Shown here in pieces: positions 17,398-24,369 of a DNA stretch of 64,000 nucleotides (positions within the stretch are counted from its first letter, which is position 1; each line of letters starts with the position of its first letter). A model generated the notes under the pieces. The model saw only the letters and a list, made by a program, of their open reading frames with translations. It ran no database searches and was not told the DNA's origin. Both the position numbers and the translations under genes were made by a program. This DNA comes from CAZLBC01 sp964557575. GTDB taxonomy: Bacteria; Planctomycetota; Phycisphaerae; SM23-33. The DNA is taken from assembly GCA_964557575.1 (NCBI GenBank), contig CAZLBC010000003.1:87587-151586 (forward strand). Direction: 5' to 3'.

Positions 17398-18117
17398 ATG
17401 TTTTCCCCCGACAGTACGACAGAAACCATATGCCGGTTGACCATGCTGCCCGCCGCGGCGTATTTCATCGGCTCCACACCGTTCGGCGTCCTGATAGCGA
17501 CACTTAAGGGTGTCGACCTTCGCAGTGTCGGCAGCGGGAATGTTGGGGCCACCAACGTCGCGCGGGCGCTGGGCATGCAGTATGGCATCCTCTGTTTTTT
17601 CATGGATGTGCTCAAGGGATTTCTGCCCACGCTCGGGGCCGGCTGTATTGTCGGCGCGTTCGATGCCGGCGCGCCGCCCGATGCGGCAGACCAGGCCGTC
17701 TGGCTTGCGGTCGGGTGCGGATGCATCCTCGGGCACGTGTTCAGCATATATCTCAGGGGCAGGGGGGGGAAGGGCGTTGCTACATCGCTGGGCGTCGTGC
17801 TCGGCGTGTATCCCTACCTGACATTTCCCGCGCTCGCCGCCTTCGGTGTGTGGTTTGGCGTGACGTTTTTAAGTCGGTATGTCTCCCTCGGAAGTATCAC
17901 TGCCGCCCTATCATTCATTCCGTTTTTTGTGGCGGCCAACGCGATACGGGACGGGGTGTGTGCTTCTCGTCGCCTGTGGCCGATGGGATGTTTCGTACTG
18001 GTCATGGTGGCGCTCATCATTTTCAAGCACCGGGCGAATATTCGAAGGTTGTTCTCGGGTGAGGAACACAGGATCGGGAACGGCAGCGCGTCGGCTGATG
18101 CTCCCGGCGGAAGTTGA
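17398..18117 (+). CDS. plsY: Glycerol-3-phosphate acyltransferase PlsY
   Basis: 239 aa, three bases after the glycosyltransferase stop. It contains the three PlsY motifs: GSTPFGVLIA, the phosphate-loop GSGNVGATNVARALG, and the later GRGGKGVATSLGV, spread over about five membrane helices. PlsY acylates glycerol-3-phosphate with acyl-phosphate to start phospholipid synthesis at the inner membrane. Length slightly exceeds the usual 200 aa because of an N-terminal stretch of about 20 residues and a soluble tail. Placement behind LPS genes makes an envelope-lipid operon. Confidence 0.93.
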   Translation: MFSPDSTTETICRLTMLPAAAYFIGSTPFGVLIATLKGVDLRSVGSGNVGATNVARALGMQYGILCFFMDVLKGFLPTLGAGCIVGAFDAGAPPDAADQAVWLAVGCGCILGHVFSIYLRGRGGKGVATSLGVVLGVYPYLTFPALAAFGVWFGVTFLSRYVSLGSITAALSFIPFFVAANAIRDGVCASRRLWPMGCFVLVMVALIIFKHRANIRRLFSGEEHRIGNGSASADAPGGS

Positions 18118-18178
18118 AAATCGCGTCGCGGTCACAAACCCGTTTTTAGAACCGGTTTCCGGGCACAGCCGGCCGGCG

Positions 18179-19021
18179 TTACCCCTTTACAATATCGATT
18201 ATTTCGGCGAGCTTGTCCGCGAAGCCCTCACGTGCCAGTTTTTCGAGTTTCTCGGTGCTGCAGAACGTCTCCAGCATCACGACCCCGGTGTATCCCGCTT
18301 CATTGAGCTTTGCGGCAACTGCTCTGAAATCAATATTTCCCTCCTGCGGCATGAGGTGACTGTCGGCCTTCCCGTCGTTGTCGCAGATATGAACGTAGGT
18401 GATCAGGTTTCCCGCCTCCGCGGCGGCCCTGACGGGATCACCGGCCATGTTTGCATGCGCGACGTCGAAACACATGCCGACCGAACTGCGGGGAAACTCT
18501 GCGATGAGCTGTGACAGCCGGGTGATATCAGAGCCGATATAGTGATAGGGCGGGAGGTTTTCAAACGCGTAGTGAATCCCGTGTGCCTCCCCGAAATCGG
18601 ATAGTGCGGCCATCGATTTCCGCAACTGATTCCATCGCGTCTCCTGCTGCTGCGCCGCGGGCGGATTATCACATATGCCGGCGCAGTGGACGACCACCAG
18701 CGGGCCGCCGAGAGAAACCGCCATGCGGCCCTCCTCCATGAAGCTCTCAACCGCCCTGATTCTCAGATCCTCGTCCAGTGCGGACGGATCGACGTCGTTG
18801 CCGTATATGCCGTGAAGCGAGTCGCAGGGTAATCCGCCGCTGGAGAGATACTCCCGGATCTGGCCGGCGTTGATGGGACCGGGACTCCCGTCGCCGGCCC
18901 CGCATCGGTTACGATACGCCTGGGCGGTCGAGCACCCAAGACATTTCATTGCCTCCAGCCAGCCGGCCGAGGCGAATTCGCTGAAACCGACGGGGGCGAC
19001 GGTTCCGAGTTGCGGGCTCAC
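18179..19021 (-). CDS. Sugar phosphate isomerase/epimerase-like TIM-barrel protein
   Basis: 280 aa of the xylose isomerase-like TIM-barrel superfamily. Metal-ligand strands are visible as YAFENLPPY, GMCFDVAHANM and YVHICDNDGKAD, and a final GVVMLETF. These are the Glu, Asp/His, His/Asp and Glu positions of the family. No signal peptide. Its ATG overlaps the mcsB stop by four bases (19018-19021), so it is translated with the protein arginine kinase, an unexpected partner. Could be a sugar epimerase or an endonuclease IV-like relative; the former fits the sequence better. Confidence 0.85.
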   Translation of the reverse strand: MSPQLGTVAPVGFSEFASAGWLEAMKCLGCSTAQAYRNRCGAGDGSPGPINAGQIREYLSSGGLPCDSLHGIYGNDVDPSALDEDLRIRAVESFMEEGRMAVSLGGPLVVVHCAGICDNPPAAQQQETRWNQLRKSMAALSDFGEAHGIHYAFENLPPYHYIGSDITRLSQLIAEFPRSSVGMCFDVAHANMAGDPVRAAAEAGNLITYVHICDNDGKADSHLMPQEGNIDFRAVAAKLNEAGYTGVVMLETFCSTEKLEKLAREGFADKLAEIIDIVKG

Positions 19022-20097
19022 GATGCGCCCTTTCCGGCCTGTCGCGCTTTCAGCAGGCGGTCACGGAGGAGAGTGCTTCGTTTTTCATCTCGCTGCCGCG
19101 GTGTGAGCCGGGTGTCGTGGAGCTTCTGGATATGAGCGGGCCTGCTGAGGAGATAGAGTTCGTTGACCGTATCGAGATCGACATCGTCAATGCAGTGCAG
19201 GTTGATTCCCAGCCGTATCATCGAGAGCCGGTCGAGTGTTTCGTCCGAACTGATCAACCGCGCTGCCTTGGTAACGGCAAGGGCCCGGTAAATGCGGTCT
19301 TCTATTTCAAGCTGGTGGTTCTTCATGAGCTGCTGGCGTGCCTTGCGCTCGTAGTCGAGAATGGCCGGTATGAAGTTGCCGGTGAAGTCATCGACGATCT
19401 GCTCTTCGCTTTTTCCCAGGGTAAGCTGATTGGATATCTGGAAAAAGTCGCCGACCGCCTGGGTTCCCTCCCCGTAAATGCCCCTGATAGCGAGGTTCAG
19501 GTCTCGCGATGCCTGCATTGCACGGTTGATTTCCCCGCTGAGTTTCAAGCCGGGCAGGTGAAGCATGACACTCACCCTGAGGCCGGTACCCAGGTTTGTC
19601 GGGCATGCGGTCAGGTAGCCGTATTTCGGGAGGAAAGCGTAATCGAGCTGCTCGGAAAGCAGGTCATCAATGCGGTTGATTTCTTCGAATGCCTCCCTGA
19701 GATGGAGACCGCTGTGAAGCAGTTGAATCCGCAGGTGATCTTCCTCATTTATCATGAAGGAGATTCTTTCATCGCTGCTCAGGACCGCGAATCGGGTGTG
19801 GCCGGCCTGTGCGTGCTGCCGTGAAATCAGGTGTCGTTCGACCAGCAATGCGCGATCGAGCTCCGAGTGATCCTCAAGGTTGAGAAAAAGAAGGTCTTCG
19901 CTTATGTCGGCCGCCTGTATGGCATGGGTAATCCTGTCGCAGACTTCCCGTTTCTGGTCTTCGTTACACCGGCACGGGAAGGGCATTCCGAGCAGATTCC
20001 GGGCGAGCCTCATCCTGGACGAGATGACAACATCGTGTTTGGGCCCGTATCCGGACAGCCACTTGGCGGCGTGGTGTGTTATATTCTCAAGCCTCAT
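19018..20097 (-). CDS. mcsB: Protein arginine kinase McsB
   Basis: 359 aa of the ATP:guanido phosphotransferase family. Visible hallmarks are VVISSRMRLARNLLGMPFP at the N-terminus, the catalytic cysteine C165 in LTACPTNLGTGLRVSVMLHL, and the IRGIYGEGTQAVGDFFQISN segment. McsB phosphorylates arginines on proteins; in Firmicutes this marks them for ClpCP. The gene overlaps mcsA by 11 bp and the TIM-barrel gene by 4 bp. clpC and ctsR, the Firmicutes partners, are not here. The pair is known in several non-Firmicute phyla. Confidence 0.92.
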   Translation of the reverse strand: MRLENITHHAAKWLSGYGPKHDVVISSRMRLARNLLGMPFPCRCNEDQKREVCDRITHAIQAADISEDLLFLNLEDHSELDRALLVERHLISRQHAQAGHTRFAVLSSDERISFMINEEDHLRIQLLHSGLHLREAFEEINRIDDLLSEQLDYAFLPKYGYLTACPTNLGTGLRVSVMLHLPGLKLSGEINRAMQASRDLNLAIRGIYGEGTQAVGDFFQISNQLTLGKSEEQIVDDFTGNFIPAILDYERKARQQLMKNHQLEIEDRIYRALAVTKAARLISSDETLDRLSMIRLGINLHCIDDVDLDTVNELYLLSRPAHIQKLHDTRLTPRQRDEKRSTLLRDRLLKARQAGKGAS

Positions 20098-20608
20098 AAT
20101 CCTGCATCCGCTTTATGCGATCCCTGAGATGCGCGGCCTTTTCGTATTGTTCATCACGTATGGCGTCTTTGAGCTGGCTCCGCATCTTGAGTATCTCAGC
20201 TTCCCGTTGCTGGTTTTCGCCGGCGTTTACGGGTATTTTTCCGACGTGCTTTGTTGCGCCCGCCTGGGAACGGGCTATCAGCGGCTGGAGGACCTCGGAG
20301 AATGCCCGGTAATCGTTGGGGCATCCCAGCAAGCCGTTTTCCTTGATTTCACTGAAAGATATTCCGCAGGTTTCGCATGACATGTCGGGTATATCGTCAC
20401 CGTGCTCGTCTATCCCGGGTTCCCCGGAAGGGGCCTGTAACACGAAATCCTCGAGAAGCTGGCCGATCGGGATACTCGCCTTCACGGCGATTCCCTCGTG
20501 CTGCGCGCAATCCGCGCAGAGATGCTTTTCGACCTTCTGTCCGTCTGCAATTTCGGTCAGGTGTATCGTCGCGGGCTTACCGCATTTTGAACATTTTTGG
20601 TTCATCAT
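20087..20608 (-). CDS. mcsA: McsA, zinc-finger activator of McsB (UvrB/UvrC motif)
   Basis: 173 aa. Cysteine pairs CSKCGK (C6, C9), CADC and CETC plus GCPNDY form the two zinc modules, followed by a linker and a C-terminal UvrB/UvrC helical motif (LKDAIRDEQYEKAAHLRDRI). McsA activates the arginine kinase McsB in the cytoplasm and links it to proteolysis. The second codon is also Met, so the start may be 20605. First gene of the mcsA-mcsB-TIM barrel unit. Confidence 0.9.
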   Translation of the reverse strand: MMNQKCSKCGKPATIHLTEIADGQKVEKHLCADCAQHEGIAVKASIPIGQLLEDFVLQAPSGEPGIDEHGDDIPDMSCETCGISFSEIKENGLLGCPNDYRAFSEVLQPLIARSQAGATKHVGKIPVNAGENQQREAEILKMRSQLKDAIRDEQYEKAAHLRDRIKRMQDYEA

Positions 20609-20709
20609 GCAGCATTGTAGGCCACGGGCAACAAGGATTCAAGCCCGCGGGAAGAGGAAGTTTTCCGACCGCTTTTCACGGGCCGTTCGAACCCCCGGGC
20701 CGCATTTAC

Positions 20710-20724
20710 GTATAGCGTGTATAC
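20710..20724. promoter_or_regulatory. Inverted repeat upstream of the metal ATPase
   Basis: GTATAGCGTGTATAC is a perfect 5-bp inverted repeat with a 5-nt centre, 30 bp before the ATPase ATG and between divergent genes. It could be an operator for a metal-sensing repressor; no regulator gene is adjacent. Confidence 0.25.
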
Positions 20725-20754
20725 CCGCCGGCATATACAAGATCGGAGTTTGCA

Positions 20755-22758
20755 ATGGCACACGACATTCTATCCGCCCCGGGTTCGCGCTGCGGCGAAC
20801 ACGGACACTCGGTACGGGAAGAAACCGGCCGCGCAACGATGTTGATAGTGGCGATCCTGGTCGGGGGTATGCTGGTGATCCTCAGTTGGATAGCCGAACT
20901 GGTATTCGAGAGCGGGTCGGGGGGCAGGAATTTTCATTCCGATGTCCTGGGCCTGATGGGGGCGATCCTGCTGGGGATGCCCATCGTCATCCATTCGATA
21001 AAGGAACTCGTTCGCGGTCATACGCACATGGACGAACTGGTGGCCATCGCCGTTGTCGCGGCGATCGCGTCGCTCGATTACAAGGCTGCCGGGGCCGTCA
21101 GCTTTTTTCTGCTGATCGGCAATCTGATTGAATCGCGCACCGCGCTCGGCGCCCGGGCGAGCATCGAGGAACTGCTCAGGCTTGCGCCGAAAAAGGCCGT
21201 GCGCCTGACCGGCGGAAGGGAGGAAGAAGTCGAACCGGCGGACCTGTCGCCCGGCGATGTCGTCAGGGTGCGGCCCGGAGAGAACATTCCCGCCGACGGG
21301 GAGATCATCGCGGGAAAATCCGCCGTCAACCAGGCGAATGTCACGGGTGAATCGCTGCCGGTCGACAAGAGTGTCGGGGACGAGGTCTTTTCGGGGACCA
21401 ACAACGAGAACGGCGGGCTGGATATCAGGGTGACCCGCGTGGGTGAAGACACGACGCTCGGCAGGGTCCGCAAGCTTATACTGCGGGCGGAAGCGACGCG
21501 CCATCCGATTATGCGTCTGGTCGACCGTTATGCCGGTTTCTATACGCCCGCCGTGCTCATGATTGCCGCTGTTGTGCTCTATTTTTCCCGGGACGCCTCG
21601 CGGGCGGTATCCATTCTCGTGGTGTCGTGTCCGTGTCCCATCATTCTGGCCGTTCCGACCGCCATGGTGGCTGCGCTGAGTTGCGCCGCCCGGCTGGGAA
21701 TACTCATCAAGGACGTCTCGATGCTGGAACTTGCCAAGGAGGTAACCGCGTTTGTGTTCGACAAGACCGGCACGCTCACCACGGGCCGGCTGACGGTCGG
21801 CGGCATGATGCCCGCGCCGGGCGTTGACGGCAAGGAGCTGTTGTCGGCGGCGGGTTCGGCGGAATTGATGTCGCGCCATCCCGTGGCCCGCGCCGTGGTG
21901 GACGTCGCCCGAAAGGCGCGGGTGGACCTGAAGGAGCCCGCATTGTTTGAGGAGACGCCGGGCCTCGGCGTCTCGGCGGTTTCGGGGGGCGTCGAGATAC
22001 GGGTGGGCAGGCGGCAGTGGCTTGCGGAGTCAGGCGTCGATTTTTCGGCGATGTCCGGGGAACAGCACGCGGAACCCGAGGGGATGAGCACGCTCTACGT
22101 GGTCGCCGATGGAGTACTGCTGGGACGTCTCGATCTCGAGGACAGAACGCGCGGCGAAGCGCGGGATTCGATCGGGGCGTTGCGCGAAAGCGGCATACGG
22201 GAACTGGTGATGATCACCGGCGACCGGTGGCCGGTGGCCCGCCGGGTCGCTGCGGAAATGGGGTGCAACGAGGTCCAGGCAGAAGCGCTGCCCGACGACA
22301 AGCTTGCACTGGTCGACGCTATGAAACGGGACGGGCACACGGTTGCGGTGGTGGGCGACGGGGTCAACGACGCCCCCGCACTGGCCGCGGGCAACCTCTC
22401 GATCGCGATGGGCGTCGCGGGCAGCGACGTGGCCATCAACTCAGCGGATATCGCGTTGATGAACAACGACCTGCAGCGGCTGCCCTTTCTGCGGAAACTC
22501 AGCATGCGAACGGGGGCCGTGGTTCACCAGAACCTGGTCTTCGGGGCCATCGGCATCGTCGTTCTGATGGTGCTTGCCGGTCTTGGCATGATTCCCCCGT
22601 TTGCCGCGGCGGTGTTCCATACGGTCGGAGCGACCTTCGTTATTTTCAACAGCGCCCGGCTCGTTCGCATCGGTGAAGAACTGGACATGAAGGATGCGGC
22701 CGGGGAAACACAAAGCCGTCCCGGGCCGAAGGTCGAACGGGTGCCCGCGACGGCGTAA
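20755..22758 (+). CDS. P1B-type heavy-metal-transporting ATPase
   Basis: 667 aa with a GGAG 6-7 nt before the ATG. There is no N-terminal HMA domain; a short His-rich leader (RCGEHGHS) takes its place. Core elements are all present: actuator NVTGESLPVDK, membrane ion motif C292-P-C-P295 (SCPCPIILAVPTA), phosphorylation site D336 in DKTGTLTTG, and hinge GDGVNDAPAL (534-543). The last membrane helices contain HTVGATFVIFNSARLV. CPC usually means Cu or Zn/Cd, while the histidine in the last helices recalls the H-E-G-G-T motif of Co/Fe (P1B-4) pumps, so the metal is uncertain. It pumps metal out of the cytoplasm. Confidence 0.88.
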   Translation: MAHDILSAPGSRCGEHGHSVREETGRATMLIVAILVGGMLVILSWIAELVFESGSGGRNFHSDVLGLMGAILLGMPIVIHSIKELVRGHTHMDELVAIAVVAAIASLDYKAAGAVSFFLLIGNLIESRTALGARASIEELLRLAPKKAVRLTGGREEEVEPADLSPGDVVRVRPGENIPADGEIIAGKSAVNQANVTGESLPVDKSVGDEVFSGTNNENGGLDIRVTRVGEDTTLGRVRKLILRAEATRHPIMRLVDRYAGFYTPAVLMIAAVVLYFSRDASRAVSILVVSCPCPIILAVPTAMVAALSCAARLGILIKDVSMLELAKEVTAFVFDKTGTLTTGRLTVGGMMPAPGVDGKELLSAAGSAELMSRHPVARAVVDVARKARVDLKEPALFEETPGLGVSAVSGGVEIRVGRRQWLAESGVDFSAMSGEQHAEPEGMSTLYVVADGVLLGRLDLEDRTRGEARDSIGALRESGIRELVMITGDRWPVARRVAAEMGCNEVQAEALPDDKLALVDAMKRDGHTVAVVGDGVNDAPALAAGNLSIAMGVAGSDVAINSADIALMNNDLQRLPFLRKLSMRTGAVVHQNLVFGAIGIVVLMVLAGLGMIPPFAAAVFHTVGATFVIFNSARLVRIGEELDMKDAAGETQSRPGPKVERVPATA

Positions 22759-22834
22759 ACTTCGGGGTTGGGTACGGGCAGCGATGACAGAACCGACGAT
22801 CAGACAACAGGATGCATCGCCCGCGGGATGGGCT

Positions 22835-24262
22835 TCACGTCCCGGGCAGAACCGGTTTCGCCTGTCGAAAGAAACGTTTTGCCTTGCCCGTGACGAGAAG
22901 GACCGTCACCGCTATGCACACGGCGGTCGATACGGCCGTGGCGGTGGCGCCGAAGCCGGGAGGCTGCAGGAACCCGACATGCGACGAAAATATAGTGACG
23001 ACCGCATTCCTGACCAAGACGGCGACGGCGGCGATAATTGTCGTCCACCGGGCCCACCTTCGTTTTTTCTCCAGGTACAGGGACAGGCCGAGGACCGCAA
23101 CCGCGGCGCCCGCACTAGCGACCCGCGCCGGCCAGCCCATAGTGTGTTCCCCGGATTGGGGGGCGGCGACGACGGCCAGCAGAAGACCCGCCGCGGAAAC
23201 GCGCAGCAGTCCGACGGCCAGTGCCACGGGGCGGGGAGGACGGGATGCGGTCGTGGCGTCGGAGAGCTCCCGGCGGTTGAAGAGAATGACGGCGACGACG
23301 ATGAGGGCCGCCGTGTAGAACAACGTGTACAGGGCGGTGTAGCCTATTGCCTGGGCCGGTATGTCCCAGCCCTTGGCAATGGCGTCGTAGGGTTCGAAGA
23401 GATTGAGATTGGGCAACAACGTGTCCGCGACCGCCGCGATTGTGCCGTTGCTGAAAACATCCTTCAGGGAACCGATCAGCCACTCGTGCATGGCACCGAC
23501 GGTCAGGAAGGCGCCGGAGACCAGCATGGCCGGCAGGGGCCCGAGGCGGGTACTTGCCGCCACGGCAAAGGCGGACAGGAGCAGGACCGAGAGGTATATC
23601 ATCACGGTCCCGGTGAGGTGGCGGTAATAAACCCTGCCCGCTCCGAACGTGTCGGCAATGTCGGCGCCCCCCCATTCGGGACCGATAAAACACACCGCGA
23701 CAAATGCGGCGCTCAGCAGGACGGCCAGGGATACGACCGCGGCGCCGATGAAATTCCACTTGAAAAAGCAGTTGCCGAAACCGGCTGCGGCCAGCGCGAC
23801 AATGATTGCGAGCAGCCCGATGACGATAACCGGCGCGTCGAGCGGCATGGAAGCAGTGGACGGCACCTGGTGTCGGGCGGCGAGCAGCAGTACCGGAACG
23901 CCGATGTAAAAGCCGAGACTGACGGCCGCGGTTACGCCCAGGTACTTGCCCATGACGAACTGCCAACGCGCTGTGGGCTTGGCGATGACCGCCAGTGCCG
24001 TCCGATTCCGTATTTCACGGTCGATGGTTGCCGCGGCGCATATAACCGCGAGCAGGTAGGAGGCGATCTGGATGGAACTCAGCGCGAGGTTGGTGAACAT
24101 CAACTGGTCGGCTTCCCGGTAGTGGATATTCATCGACCGGCATATGGAGAGCGGAACGCAGACCGCGATCGCCGGGATGATCATGACGGACACCAGGAAG
24201 AATACCGGCTGCCGGATGTTCTGGATAAACGTGTTTCGTGCTATCGCGATAATCTTGATCAT
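22835..24262 (-). CDS. ABC-2 type transporter permease
   Basis: 475 aa with about ten to twelve membrane helices. The N-terminal part has the ABC-2 arrangement: a first helix, then RNRTALAVIAKPTARWQFVM before the next membrane segment. That segment matches the equivalent stretch of the permease at 30661 (IYTLAVKPLGRWEYIVARYL). No ATPase gene lies beside it on this strand. The nearest, at 29396, belongs to the operon that starts 107 bp away in the opposite direction. It may be a second permease for that ATPase. Substrate unknown. Confidence 0.8.
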   Translation of the reverse strand: MIKIIAIARNTFIQNIRQPVFFLVSVMIIPAIAVCVPLSICRSMNIHYREADQLMFTNLALSSIQIASYLLAVICAAATIDREIRNRTALAVIAKPTARWQFVMGKYLGVTAAVSLGFYIGVPVLLLAARHQVPSTASMPLDAPVIVIGLLAIIVALAAAGFGNCFFKWNFIGAAVVSLAVLLSAAFVAVCFIGPEWGGADIADTFGAGRVYYRHLTGTVMIYLSVLLLSAFAVAASTRLGPLPAMLVSGAFLTVGAMHEWLIGSLKDVFSNGTIAAVADTLLPNLNLFEPYDAIAKGWDIPAQAIGYTALYTLFYTAALIVVAVILFNRRELSDATTASRPPRPVALAVGLLRVSAAGLLLAVVAAPQSGEHTMGWPARVASAGAAVAVLGLSLYLEKKRRWARWTTIIAAVAVLVRNAVVTIFSSHVGFLQPPGFGATATAVSTAVCIAVTVLLVTGKAKRFFRQAKPVLPGT

Positions 24263-24369
24263 ATCGTTCGCCGGGGACCAGTCTATTGCGGGTGCGCGGA
24301 AATAACAATACCGGCATATATACGCATGGCGGGCCCGATGGTTCGGCTCCGCCTGTTCGAGGAGCAGCT

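Noticed and set aside
18168..18177. GCCGGCCGGC palindrome between plsY and the TIM-barrel gene as a terminator
   Set aside because: No T run follows on either strand, and GC palindromes are common in this DNA.
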